DNA of 64,000 bases from Halobacillus litoralis (GCF_020171725.1 NZ_JAIVAJ010000005.1:1-64000); one strand, 5' to 3'. Shown: positions 25,201 to 31,600, counted from the stretch's first letter. The notes: generated from the sequence alone by a model not told the origin. A program made the numbers and translations.

Positions 25201-27422
25201 GCGACAATGATTTCGTCTGCGTTCACATTCGTGACGTCTACCGAACCGTTATCACCCGGGTCAAGCGTCAGTGTTCCATTGATGTCGACATTTTGAATGG
25301 TTGCCGCCTCACCGCTGATATCACCTTTCAGCGTTACGTCGCCGTTGATGATGGCGTTGTTCCCTGGTGTAGCTGCTCCATACGTTTCACCGGCTGAAAT
25401 ATTCACGAGAATATCAGATTCGATTGTAATGTTATCTTCGAATGGGTTCGTTGAGACTTCAAGCGTATTACCAGGTGTCTCGGTGACTACTGCCGCTTCG
25501 CTGTAATTGCCATCTGCATCCACAACATAGACAGCTGCTGTGTATTCGTCAGCATCCAAGTCTTCTGCCAAGTATGTCGTTGTATCGATGTCTTCGATCG
25601 TCTCAAGCGTGGCGTTCTCATCGTTTTTGCTTGTGTTGTCACCTTTGTTGATGTAAATCTCATAACGGTCAAAGAATTCTTCTGTGGAGGCATCCCATGT
25701 GAAGGTCAGTTCACGATAGTCTGCTGTTGCAGAAAGATTGTCTACAGCATCAACCGTTGCTTCAGGCTCTTCAGGGTCAGGGGAATCCGTATCCTCTGAA
25801 TCGTCCAAATCATCGTCAGAGTCCGTATCGTCATCATCTGAGTCACTGTTGCCGCTTCCAGATGAACCTCCGCTGCTTGTGTTGGAGTCAGAGTCGCCTG
25901 CGTCCTCTTCGCTGTCACTGCTATCTACTTCTTCTAAGTCCAGAGAGTCCGATGCTTCAACGCCTTCGATCCACTCTTCTTGGCTCTCTTCCAATTCGGT
26001 AAGGTCGAGTCCTTCTTTCGTCGTCAGTTCACCAACTGATGTGTCTTCTCCTACCTGTAGAGCAGATGCTGAATCGAAGTGAAGGTTTTCGATGTCTCCT
26101 TCCAGACTCACATTCAGGACGCTTGATCCTTTTTGCGTCAAGGTTGTAATATCTGCTTCTCCCAGTAGATTAAGAGATTGATCCGTGTTCACTTCAACAC
26201 TCGGGAAATTCCCGTCGAGGCTCAAGTTTGATACCTTTCCAGAAACCTGTAGGCTCTCAAGTGATGCTTCATCACTTTTCGTCACTTTACTGGAGGTTGT
26301 CACATCAAGGGATTGGATGCTTGTCCCTTCTTCTATGCTAAGGCTGCCGTTATTCGACGCGAAGGTGGTTTGTTTCCAGTCACTGTCATAAACAGCGAGA
26401 GTCTGACTGCTTGGAAGGTCGAGGGTTGTATCCCCTTCGACATCTACCTTCACGAACGTCGTCTGAGTCGATGGTTCTGCGTTCATGAGCTCAACGGTCT
26501 CAGCGTCCTCTCCGACAAATAGGTCTCCTTCTACCGTGACGTTCTCGAGTCGGGTAACGGAAGGATTTACACGGACGTGACCTGAAACGGTCATCGGCTC
26601 CTCACTGGTGAAATCATCGGTTATGTACAACTCATTGATTGCTGTGATGGTGTCACCAGTCGTTTCGAATTTGAATTGGCTGGATTTCAGAAGCGCTTCA
26701 TTTTGTAAAAGCGGTTTCAGTTCTTCTGCCAGTTTGTATTCGGTTCCGTTGATTAGTAGACGGTCGTTGTGTACGCGCTGTACGGCTTTCATGGTATCCG
26801 TCGTATTCAGTGAACGGGATAGGAAGGCTGCGAACTGACCACGATTGACGGGCTCATCCGGACGGAAGGTGTCATCTCCGTAACCACGGATGATTCCTTT
26901 TGCGTAAAGGGCCATGACGTCTTGGCGGTGAGAGGATGCGATGTCTTCGTGATCGGACATCTCTTCTACAGTCGTGTTGTTGTTCGACAACTGGAAGGTT
27001 CGAGCTAATACAGAAGCTAGTTCCTGACGTGTGATCGTGTCACTCGGGTGGAAGTTGCCTTCATGGTCTCCTAGGAAGATGCCGTGGTCGTATGTGGCAA
27101 GTACTTCTTTATAGAAACGTCCTTGATCACTGACATCTTGGAATGGATTGTCGGTACTCGTTGGTGTAAGTTCGAGCGCACGCGCGAGGAGGGCTGCGGT
27201 CTGCTCTCGGGAAAGTTGTTCAGACGGTTTGAATTCTCCGTCTTCGTATCCGTTAATGATTCCATTCGCGGATAAGTATTGAATGGCATCGTAACTGAAA
27301 TATTGATCTGATACATCTGTAAATTGCTGCTCGTCGGCATGAACCGGGGTCGCCGCGACGGCAGCTGCTGCGGTAGTAAGGGTTAGTGCTGTGACCTTAC
27401 TACTGTTGTTCTTTTTCTGCAA
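16227..27422 (-). CDS. Giant SLH-domain surface protein, 3,731 residues
   Basis: A secreted, wall-anchored giant protein. A signal peptide (1-29, cleavage after HA) leads to three SLH domains (about 33-84, 92-147, 154-206), which bind secondary wall polymer. A beta-rich region (about 215-490) and a Ser/Asp-rich linker (about 490-555) follow, then an FN3-like domain (about 560-645) and a second beta-rich region (650-930). Next come about ten helical modules of roughly 70 residues (950-1650) and some 20 helical modules of roughly 63 residues (1650-3040). The C-terminus has mixed beta segments and an acidic Thr/Glu tail; there is no LPXTG. No cysteine was seen, and the protein is extremely acidic. 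It starts at TTG nine bases after AGGAG; the nearby ATG is out of frame. It separates ywqD from ywqE. A fibre or adhesin role is inferred. Confidence 0.9.
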   Translation of the reverse strand: MQKKNNSSKVTALTLTTAAAAVAATPVHADEQQFTDVSDQYFSYDAIQYLSANGIINGYEDGEFKPSEQLSREQTAALLARALELTPTSTDNPFQDVSDQGRFYKEVLATYDHGIFLGDHEGNFHPSDTITRQELASVLARTFQLSNNNTTVEEMSDHEDIASSHRQDVMALYAKGIIRGYGDDTFRPDEPVNRGQFAAFLSRSLNTTDTMKAVQRVHNDRLLINGTEYKLAEELKPLLQNEALLKSSQFKFETTGDTITAINELYITDDFTSEEPMTVSGHVRVNPSVTRLENVTVEGDLFVGEDAETVELMNAEPSTQTTFVKVDVEGDTTLDLPSSQTLAVYDSDWKQTTFASNNGSLSIEEGTSIQSLDVTTSSKVTKSDEASLESLQVSGKVSNLSLDGNFPSVEVNTDQSLNLLGEADITTLTQKGSSVLNVSLEGDIENLHFDSASALQVGEDTSVGELTTKEGLDLTELEESQEEWIEGVEASDSLDLEEVDSSDSEEDAGDSDSNTSSGGSSGSGNSDSDDDDTDSDDDLDDSEDTDSPDPEEPEATVDAVDNLSATADYRELTFTWDASTEEFFDRYEIYINKGDNTSKNDENATLETIEDIDTTTYLAEDLDADEYTAAVYVVDADGNYSEAAVVTETPGNTLEVSTNPFEDNITIESDILVNISAGETYGAATPGNNAIINGDVTLKGDISGEAATIQNVDINGTLTLDPGDNGSVDVTNVNADEIIVASGAEATTTFANVSSNNTTVTDSNGTRILSNGGNNLTTVTLDPSSPSDETETIFEGDLSNTSIAAKKPTTITANQGFTARDINVESADASSPVKLQSGNGNFSGIGTVVLSGSGSVEADENAAVEKVEVKSDGSSEVTIEGDGFKEAEVDVSGDSTLTVNGAVGKVKTSGNLKLGGSAADQIGTVEAEEGTTVTAADEETQTKLDSVKSNRISLAIDKIKSLPTPVTYENLADIEEARNAVNTAKSFGATDVDFVEGETDYLEALTAAEFSLAEVIEAIETAEDNLRNIPADASFIDYEEISLVQGYIDVIREAKATLDENDVPFENVNRSERLQAAEDRIVALQTAFTTAEDEWEAAFAKLPTDVTFATFNDDYPVFKEVKSALYEAIQAGVDVSGEQDAIDTTQAKMIQLLNQHAAYNDLAEALESYELPEVLTTENVKEAENSQESLQNLVAEALETGLTQQELPNTEKLDQLTTMIETFQEDLATAQEAFRTALDTINEVEEPTLEDYTTVQEALSAYDEAIEQLEALGEEVEEGLEQSKKLRSFIDEVEKDREELIESINKNLESVDAIDTPVEYGEYEEAKTLVSKLNQSLEIAEQQGLAEDDYESTESLEALADAVTTYETKRDTALEQLDQDFPEVTYANLAEIKSQLDQAAEFVSQLESINYPLQDEAAYVVFQTANGDYDEKFEAQKTAKDEAEEALRTFTFPAEDEDILDFYENNQESVDALEVAIQGALEKAIAKADVAGYERYTAMKERYEAATKTQKEILNDYEGAMAALMDTGVTYANLDQAQEMIDLVNEKVSVATKAGIDTSELDRYDQIDIHQSKVDEYLETQQAKLTEIEDAIAELPALDEISEENAFDIQASITSIQEKIANLSGYALSKSDVENAHKLQQVTFKLDTLIEDPTERINEASQLLAEFYEMNSIYASDVLNVHLHLELAKRAGATLDDFNEDHLDRFNQLSDWKEDILSESFDRLIDTRYQEGLDLLNNGEEITIDLLQDVTNYYLYPELEDKYVQVFNDMYDDFHPFTLENANAIVQSIHDVEEPRMLKKINDLLKNDPNQVTLDQLDFVHGGVHEDNLEEYLELLVEKRSNGPLSNHDFYLVTEELEEKMLNTQLEQSSLTLEKLQEYLYAPVFSGLMPEYLAKAEELNEEGRLNLEDFGEEVEKINAGNEALILQSINEMVPYFDYSVINYLEEHYTGELNYSLTEVRAKLVQEIIENGEITKERLEQGIFEGAAVRELEAIRQNPQQVNLTDLDALFDLYYWPKGAIDELRAGLIDLVEKGSLTDEAARSLYQDIEGRTWKMTLEEINSGKPAFGSLYQMDSDFRYDLYPSYLQAFEEYGPFDSLADAIEVMNQVGTADLISRIGEDIDSVGYVELREIRHFPEEQVEFVLEELNEAAQTEDLTVDRISEIIDQADSEYKGYLAEEILKDLTQLNADTMDRLEAHYEEVYEPFYPSYVEAELEEDEEHDHTSLNAAISSATRTIAEDRLLDQGTPLRIEDVRYGAEYEYGQREFLLPYYQQAVNEVFEEKDEPNLEDMSIALDEVYESGESLALKHLGENPATFDWDIFDQFFRDVPFISTAEDQYRDALVGVEELTKDKLNELFTGITQEYLIHDLNNNPITEDMIYDLRDVYPALYDYSAQDEYYEELSRQKSDGEITLEFMESLFINVALENLIQRDHLEHEIGEIIGHEQTLDEYDEAYRELLGANKEDISNYQDLEAVLLTPYQEVSNQFVTSINDNIDSLTQDLLNTGSNLEGIGETWNSIVEERVLLLERFRSQKNDNLTLEDIREAYDYDELDAKQDILPIIQEQWLNTDEILLEIYQRVAVDSHFDYDAASFMKEIMMQEEQGTLTDQELHTKFENAENVLKEQYTAIINEKLADTNQTIEFRELSFIPMSQQLQPELFDRYVQKLEVEFEDSDNDLTPDEIRWALREVNRDKRYEGQEQVGQAIVDGQSVSYETLNTLFENVNERLMDSYNEAFTVLSFVDDDGDAIDKNQYEQILQEAIDRVNDQDLVNQVAEDPSLLGIEVIQQLTNYGYRSNEVPNEVIRAKIAAHMDENESLKVQQFLQWTEEAYVDFAFAQILSNPEDDYDLKTFIEEFYGHTVYHEEEDIIISEVRKDIGAVQDSSTVTKEEVRGWIEEAHTLAEVQKLMNGSYVDRTFLSKAYDDLFVSSELTNYSGSYLERLYTDYIEDELSGQAGITLEDVRNAAREYSLYFLTKEISYTNDFDLVFSELQRFWPADLGLTLDEELKSDYQDATRYNEYENFESLLEALEEVGLSSEEDGAGLSLWTDMTHNITEGNVHLSVDFGEGNEQVKTYRVVPLSSAMIDEERSEAIDTAEPIPYGQSGFLEADVELDGTFDEVAIVYFNEIGDQLKVDSTGTLEIPVDDQEDIIENEELKFAVSHYETLVNEDSDTGYHSFEAVDITQLQQLLYPVEEATLTSYEQEVYADLQEAIVDMEALLESQQNNTDTDADETEDDVATPVGLAEWIEPSYQTEWSGNEILYYVNPPEEVTGYSVHQASEFQVIKPEDLGETPEIRDLTEPFELTTEEEQYIVYYVNGVADSFNFINNQSDIAGFVQALEDLTYENGLLNAYEADPSQKLVDLESQVNSLPEGTIALENLKKRVDSLQAQNENQALNEVLKDYYYQYVGQQHDADFYSTLEMLVKTEEAETSTVEEEAVANFINELKEILETTYPELYEEYIQKPDQKYWEEPHYFFEKYDGKVQLILSFNKLNSPIFHEYGGYAFVEQSQPLPIDEAENMDLGVTPMEYGEINYEAQLTADLKPVNIVLFDQDGSVVDVVFEDGYIDPLQQEIDKYFSIVDIAAGTTAGEEITDLVIGVEDGFTQNSEVTVDIPDTFTDNSEYLEIDAENDTILIEKENVSGDLHSYTIDLDFSYDGDVETKAVTINLESSAAPEAETDQTAGAGEEATDTSTVETEEESDVSKEDVKTSEPSEETQETEDTTTEQLN

Positions 27423-27450
27423 TATCCATCACTCCTACTAAAGTATTAAA

Positions 27451-27470
27451 GGCCTATCCGAAGATAGACC
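27451..27470 (-). promoter_or_regulatory. cUUCGg-capped hairpin in the leader of the giant gene
   Basis: On the minus strand GGTCTATC and GATAGGCC pair (8 bp, one G-U) around a TTCG loop closed by C-G, a very stable RNA tetraloop. It lies about 13 bases before the AGGAG ribosome site, so it could stabilise the 5' end of this 11-kb message or affect initiation. It is followed by TTTAATACTTT, not a full terminator tract. Confidence 0.5.
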
Positions 27471-27648
27471 ATTAATAACATTACCATAGTTGGGTTATAT
27501 TTCAATAAAATCCAAGTTAAAGATTTTTTTATAACATTTTCTATCATTTGTTATCATGTCAGGTGTGTTGATTGATGACCACCGCCATAGTAAGGTATGA
27601 GCGCGCACATCGGATGGATTTCATCATTTCTAAAACTTTTCAACTATA

Positions 27649-27682
27649 TAAAAAAATCCCGCTGTCTGAATGGACAGCGAGA
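27649..27682 (-). terminator. Terminator after ywqD
   Basis: On the minus strand CGCTGTC and GACAGCG form a perfect 7-bp stem (loop CATTCA) followed by GGATTTTTTTA, just after the ywqD stop. It separates the ywqC-ywqD unit from the giant SLH gene, which must therefore either have its own promoter or rely on readthrough. Confidence 0.75.
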
Positions 27683-27689
27683 CTGTTTA

Positions 27690-28391
27690 TTAACTATTGC
27701 CATAATAGTAATAATAGTTGTTTGCTTTTACTTCACGGTCGTTCAAGACGGCGCCAAGGATGTTGGCTTTGGCTTGAACAAGCAGCTCTTTCGCTTTTAC
27801 GGCTGCTTCATTTTCCGTCTGCTTGCTGCGTACCACAAGCAAAGCACCGTCTACTGAAGTAGAGAGAACTTGCGAGTCGGTAACGGCAAGAACAGGTGGT
27901 GAGTCGAAGATGACCATGTCATACTGCTGCTTCGCTTCCAGGATGAACTTCGCCATGCCTTTTGAGCCGAGGAGCTCGGATGGATTCGGTGGAATCGGTC
28001 CGCTGCTGACAAGGTCCAGGTTATCGATTCCACTGTCTTGTGTAATCGTTGATAGGCGCTGGCTTGTTGAGAGGTATGTGCTGAGTCCCAAAGTGTTATC
28101 CAAACGGAATGTGTAGTGAATCGTCGGCTTACGCAGATCGGCGTCGACGAGCAGTACTTTTTTTCCTTGCTGGGCGAAGACGACGGCAAGGTTCGCTGTC
28201 GTGATCGACTTCCCCTCTGAAGGGCCTGCAGAGGTGACCATCATAGACGTCAACTTTTCATCGACCGAAGCGAATTCAAGGTTGGTTCGAATGGTCCTAT
28301 ATTGCTCTGAAATCGGTGACTTCGGGTTGTCGTTGGCAATCAGCGTTCTTGCTTGTGACTGAATGGCCGGCTTCTTCTTTCTAAGAACCAA
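27690..28391 (-). CDS. ywqD: YwqD/CpsD-like bacterial tyrosine kinase
   Basis: A 233-residue BY-kinase. It has Walker A SAGPSEGKS (54-62), Walker A' VLLVDADLRKP (79-89) and Walker B VIFDSPP (160-166). The C-terminal tyrosine cluster NNYYYYYGNS is the autophosphorylation tail. It is activated by the cytosolic end of YwqC and phosphorylates itself and enzymes such as UDP-sugar dehydrogenases, and so controls EPS production. The TTG start has GGAGGG six bases upstream; it overlaps the end of ywqC by 11 bases. A terminator follows at 27649-27682. Confidence 0.92.
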   Translation of the reverse strand: MVLRKKKPAIQSQARTLIANDNPKSPISEQYRTIRTNLEFASVDEKLTSMMVTSAGPSEGKSITTANLAVVFAQQGKKVLLVDADLRKPTIHYTFRLDNTLGLSTYLSTSQRLSTITQDSGIDNLDLVSSGPIPPNPSELLGSKGMAKFILEAKQQYDMVIFDSPPVLAVTDSQVLSTSVDGALLVVRSKQTENEAAVKAKELLVQAKANILGAVLNDREVKANNYYYYYGNS

Positions 28392-29142
28392 TCGACTCCC
28401 TCCTTACTGTAGTTGTCTTTGTTTGTCTCGCGTTCATTTGGGCTTGTTCGACATCGTCTTGGCTGATGGTCGATACGACACCCATGACGGGAAGGCCGAG
28501 CACTTCTTCGATATCTTGCTCTGACTTGATCGAGTTGTCCAGGTATTCCAGTAAGAAAGCAAGTCCTACACCTGCCATCAGTCCGACTATAAGTGCAATC
28601 GCGATGTTAAGTGGGAGGTTCGGGCTTACGGGTGACGGGTTCTCACCAAGCTGGGCCGGTGAAAGAATCCGGACGTTATCGACATTCATAAGCGTCGGGA
28701 TTTCTTCTTGGAACGTTTCCACCGTCGTGTTGGCAATTTCTACAGCGAGGACAGGGTCCGCGTCTGTAACCGTAACGTCCACGACTTGGGATTGATTGGC
28801 GTTAGACACTGAGATCTGATTCGCAAGTGAGCTGGATGAACGGTCAAGCTGCAGTTCCTCCACTACACTGTCTAGAATCGCAGGGCTTTTGATAATAACG
28901 TTGTATGTATTGATCAGTTCCACATTCGTACGTATGTCGTTGATATCATAGGCAGCCGCTGATTGTTGTTGATCAGGAGACTGATTGACTATGAATTGAG
29001 TCGATGATTGATAAGTAGGTGTCAGTACAAAAAACGTGATGAGACCACTGATGATAGCTGCCCCCGCAGCAAAGCCAATGATCATAAGAATTCGCTTCTT
29101 CAGGACATCAAAGATCTCCTTCAGCGATATGGTTTCTTCCAT
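28381..29142 (-). CDS. ywqC: YwqC/CapA-like Wzz-family kinase modulator
   Basis: A 253-residue chain-length/kinase modulator with two transmembrane helices, one after the N-terminal SLKEIFDVLKKR (about 17-40) and one near residue 185-205 (NIAIALIVGLMAGVGLAF). Between them is an external domain of the Wzz type with the conserved Pro-rich SPVSPNLPLN before the second helix. The C-terminal cytosolic tail activates YwqD. GAGAGG before the ATG at 29142 fits; a longer frame to 29190 lacks support. It is 112 bases downstream of the PAS regulator, on the same strand. Confidence 0.9.
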   Translation of the reverse strand: MEETISLKEIFDVLKKRILMIIGFAAGAAIISGLITFFVLTPTYQSSTQFIVNQSPDQQQSAAAYDINDIRTNVELINTYNVIIKSPAILDSVVEELQLDRSSSSLANQISVSNANQSQVVDVTVTDADPVLAVEIANTTVETFQEEIPTLMNVDNVRILSPAQLGENPSPVSPNLPLNIAIALIVGLMAGVGLAFLLEYLDNSIKSEQDIEEVLGLPVMGVVSTISQDDVEQAQMNARQTKTTTVRRESIGS

Positions 29143-29254
29143 AGATGGGAATACCTCTCTTTCCTGTCGAAATTTAAAAAAGATAGTCACATTATATCAT
29201 AGAGAAACAACCTGCATAGAACATATGTCGATTTTTTTAGTAGGGATTTACAAT

Positions 29255-30256
29255 TCAATCTATCGAACTATCGATTTGTGGAGGCTCGAACTTGTACCCA
29301 ATGCCTCTAACAGTCTGGATAATTTCAGGATTTGAGTTGTCATCCTCGATCTTTTTACGCAAATTGCTGAGGTGTACCATCACAGTGCGGGTATCCCCGA
29401 AATCATCCGCTCCCCATATGGATTCGAATAACGTCTGTACAGTGACCGGCTCTCCTTGATAACGAGCAAGTTTCAACAGAATCAGGAACTCTTTAGATGA
29501 GAGCATGATCTGCTCATTGCCCTTGGTGACGGTCTGATTCTCGATATCTAGACGGAACCCGTCGAATTCAAGAACAGCGTTTGTCGATGGTTGCTGAACA
29601 TGCCTCATATACACTTGTGTGCACGGCTTATCCTGGAAAATGACAGGTGTCGGTGCGACAAAGACTTCGATTATTCGGGACGGAAGCTCCACTTTGATTC
29701 TAGTCGGCTCCATCCCCTCGAGCTTGTCACTCTGTTTCATCCTTTTCTGAATAAGGGGTTGATCGTCCTCATGTATGTAAGCGAACATGTTTTCACCTAA
29801 GAGTTGCTGTTTCTCCAGATCAAGCATCTTCAGACAGGCGTCGTTGGCAAAGAGGATTTCCCCTTGGTGGTGGATGATGACAGGATCCTTCATTTGCTCC
29901 AGGCTCTGCTGGATCATCAGATCTCTCTGCCCTTCAGCATAGAGCACCCAGCTCGTAGAACCGTCTACTTCTACTCTTTCACATGATGTTTCTGCTAAGG
30001 CGTGTACGCCCTCTTTTGTGACATATCCTATCTTTAATTTCGACCATTCTTTATTATTATTAAATAATTGAGTAAATTCATCCCCAAATAGGTCGGCGGG
30101 GGTTCTTTTTATCAACTCTTCGTTATCGTAGCCAAAGACGAGTTCTGAAGCTTTATTGACCTCTATGATGTTGCCTTCTGTATCTAGAAGGAGGATTGGA
30201 TCTTTACTCCACTTCCAAAGCTTTTGAAATAGATATTTGTATTCTGTTGGTCGCAT
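29255..30256 (-). CDS. PAS-PAS-winged-helix one-component transcription regulator
   Basis: A 333-residue protein with two PAS domains (about 8-110 and 115-220), seen in DPILLLDTEGNIIEVNKAS then GYDNEEL and in DPVIIHHQGEILFANDA. A C-terminal OmpR/PhoB-type winged helix (about 230-325) follows, with SSKEFLILLKLARYQGEPVT and TVMVHLSNLRKKIEDD then RTVRGIGYKF. There is no receiver domain, so a signal sensed by PAS would act directly on DNA binding. It stands directly upstream of ywqC on the same strand and is the natural candidate regulator of the EPS locus; that role is inferred. GGAGG lies eight bases before the ATG. Confidence 0.85.
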   Translation of the reverse strand: MRPTEYKYLFQKLWKWSKDPILLLDTEGNIIEVNKASELVFGYDNEELIKRTPADLFGDEFTQLFNNNKEWSKLKIGYVTKEGVHALAETSCERVEVDGSTSWVLYAEGQRDLMIQQSLEQMKDPVIIHHQGEILFANDACLKMLDLEKQQLLGENMFAYIHEDDQPLIQKRMKQSDKLEGMEPTRIKVELPSRIIEVFVAPTPVIFQDKPCTQVYMRHVQQPSTNAVLEFDGFRLDIENQTVTKGNEQIMLSSKEFLILLKLARYQGEPVTVQTLFESIWGADDFGDTRTVMVHLSNLRKKIEDDNSNPEIIQTVRGIGYKFEPPQIDSSID

Positions 30257-30515
30257 AGCTTCGCCTCCAAATAATAGATTGTTCGTATACGTATACTATA
30301 CTATTTTCGAGAGAATTTCTTTAGTAGTTAATATTCATATTGTTTTTTTCTAATATTTATAATCTGAGAATTTCGTATTGGTAAATAAAATTAGGGTGAT
30401 GGGTTTTATGGCTGAGTAAGAAGAGAACACCGCATACAGCATCCAGTTTGTTCGTGTATTAACGATTTGGAAAGTTGAATTCAGAGGGTGGGCTCTTCGA
30501 AACGGTGATTATATC
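30257..30515. other. AT-rich gap upstream of the PAS regulator
   Basis: About 260 bases with no convincing gene. It should hold the promoter of the regulator. TATAGT on the minus strand near 30296 is a possible -10 but lacks a good -35. It also contains the palindrome at 30285-30296. Confidence 0.4.
30285..30296. promoter_or_regulatory. 12-bp perfect palindrome GTATACGTATAC
   Basis: A self-complementary 12-mer about 30 bases upstream of the start codon of the PAS-winged-helix regulator, overlapping the likely promoter. Such a site could be an operator, possibly for autoregulation. OmpR-type proteins more often use direct repeats, so the binding protein is unknown. Confidence 0.35.
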
Positions 30516-30682
30516 CTTTTTATCTACGTTTCTTATGGCGCTTTATTTCAAAACGTCGATAATATGCTTTTTATCTACGTTTCCTATGGCGCTTTCTCTC
30601 AAAACGTCGATAATATGCTTTTTATCTACGTTTCCTATGGCGCTTTCTCTCAAAACGTCGATGATATGCTTTTTATCAATCC
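30516..30682. repeat. Tandem 51-bp repeat, three full copies and a partial
   Basis: Units begin with CTTTTTATCTACG at 30516, 30567 and 30618, and a partial unit at 30669, spaced exactly 51 bases. Copies two and three are nearly identical. Each unit contains inverted arms (ATCTACGTTT and AAAACGTCGAT) that can form a hairpin with a loop of about 20 bases. The array is non-coding; the 51-base period keeps frames open, producing a spurious repetitive ORF on the plus strand. Confidence 0.85.
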
Positions 30683-30713
30683 TTCAGTTACAATTCGAGA
30701 TGTCTGTAGACAG

Positions 30714-30741
30714 AAAAAGCGATTGGCATAGGCCAACCGCT
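30714..30741 (-). terminator. Terminator overlapping the stop of the 124-residue protein gene
   Basis: On the minus strand AGCGGTTGGC and GCCAATCGCT form a 10-bp stem (one G-U) around CTAT, followed by TTTTCTG. The stem begins at the last base of the gene's TGA. Confidence 0.75.
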
Positions 30742-31115
30742 CATTTTTCGATGATCCCCATGCTCTTCAGCAGGGTCTTGGAATCGGCACTAAGGTTATT
30801 CAGTGCTTCTTGCTTCATGAATAATTCTTTTTTATTTTTGGCCATCAGCTTTAAGCCTCGAACGTCGAAGCGTTTGGCATAGACGTTGACGGCGTAAATG
30901 TCGCTCATTTCCTGTCTTGTCAGGGGTTGTTCGCCCTTGTTTCTCTTCTCTATGAAGAAGTTGACCAGCTCTCGTGCATTGCCTTTCATCAAATGCTTTT
31001 GATCTTCGAGTTCATCTAAATTTTCTTCGATGTACGTCCTTGCTGTCACAAGGTCCATTTCATCGACAGATTTATTGATTTTCGTAATGACTTCACTCAG
31101 CTGCACACGCTTCAT
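30741..31115 (-). CDS. Conserved-looking soluble helical protein, function unknown
   Basis: A 124-residue, mainly helical, charged protein with no signal peptide or membrane segment (for example VITKINKSVDEMDLVTARTY). I do not recognise the family with certainty. The ATG at 31115 is chosen because AAGAG lies about seven bases upstream; a longer frame to 31151 begins with a basic segment that lacks a ribosome site. It is monocistronic, with its own terminator at 30714-30741. Confidence 0.7.
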   Translation of the reverse strand: MKRVQLSEVITKINKSVDEMDLVTARTYIEENLDELEDQKHLMKGNARELVNFFIEKRNKGEQPLTRQEMSDIYAVNVYAKRFDVRGLKLMAKNKKELFMKQEALNNLSADSKTLLKSMGIIEK

Positions 31116-31306
31116 CCTCTGCTCTTTTCTCTTATATCGGTCAGTCTGCACGTTATTGCAAGCATTCCCGCAAGTTTTTGTCCATTTTGTGACGCTTCTT
31201 ATTTTTTTCTTTTTTTTTACTCTGCAAATGTACGTTCAACTATTGTAATTGTTCTGAATATTTCATAAAATCAATCGTAATACAAAATTAAAGGGAGAGA
31301 TATCAC

Positions 31307-31564
31307 ATGTCTAACATGAGTACGCTATATAACGTCTGCCCTGTCTGCCACGGTTCTGGAAAATATGAAGAATATGATGATAGTAAAGCGAATATGATTG
31401 TCGATCACTACGAGCGAACGGATTTTGCTCGAGGAAACGATGCCTGGAAGATGGCGTTTGAAGAGACGAAGTTCGAGAAGGAATGTGCGAGCTGCCGCGG
31501 AAATGGAAGTGTGTTGAATGAGGAAGGTCAGCGCATGTATCAGGAATTGAAAAAGCACGCTTAA
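31307..31564 (+). CDS. Small protein with two DnaJ-type CxxCxGxG zinc motifs
   Basis: An 85-residue protein carrying CPVCHGSG near the N-terminus and CASCRGNG near residue 62. Together these form one four-cysteine zinc site of the DnaJ cysteine-rich type; the connecting 40 residues are acidic and aromatic. It has neither a J domain nor substrate-binding domains, so it is not a chaperone of the DnaJ kind; a role in binding unfolded protein or nucleic acid is only a guess. AAAGGGAGAG lies seven bases before the ATG, and a strong terminator follows. It stands alone between convergent and divergent neighbours. Confidence 0.85.
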   Translation: MSNMSTLYNVCPVCHGSGKYEEYDDSKANMIVDHYERTDFARGNDAWKMAFEETKFEKECASCRGNGSVLNEEGQRMYQELKKHA

Positions 31565-31571
31565 AATAGAG

Positions 31572-31599
31572 AAGGGATGACGTTGAGTCATCCCTTTTG
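31572..31599. terminator. Bidirectional terminator between the zinc protein and the secreted protein genes
   Basis: AAGGGATGAC and GTCATCCCTT form a perfect 10-bp stem with loop GTTGA and TTTTGTTT after it on the plus strand. The convergent minus-strand gene ends at 31601, so it can serve both. Confidence 0.8.
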
Positions 31600-31600
31600 T

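Noticed and set aside
30475..30882. 135-codon plus-strand frame with a 17-residue repeated phrase
   Set aside because: The repeat is only the 51-bp DNA array translated; it runs into the antisense of a better gene and has no ribosome site.
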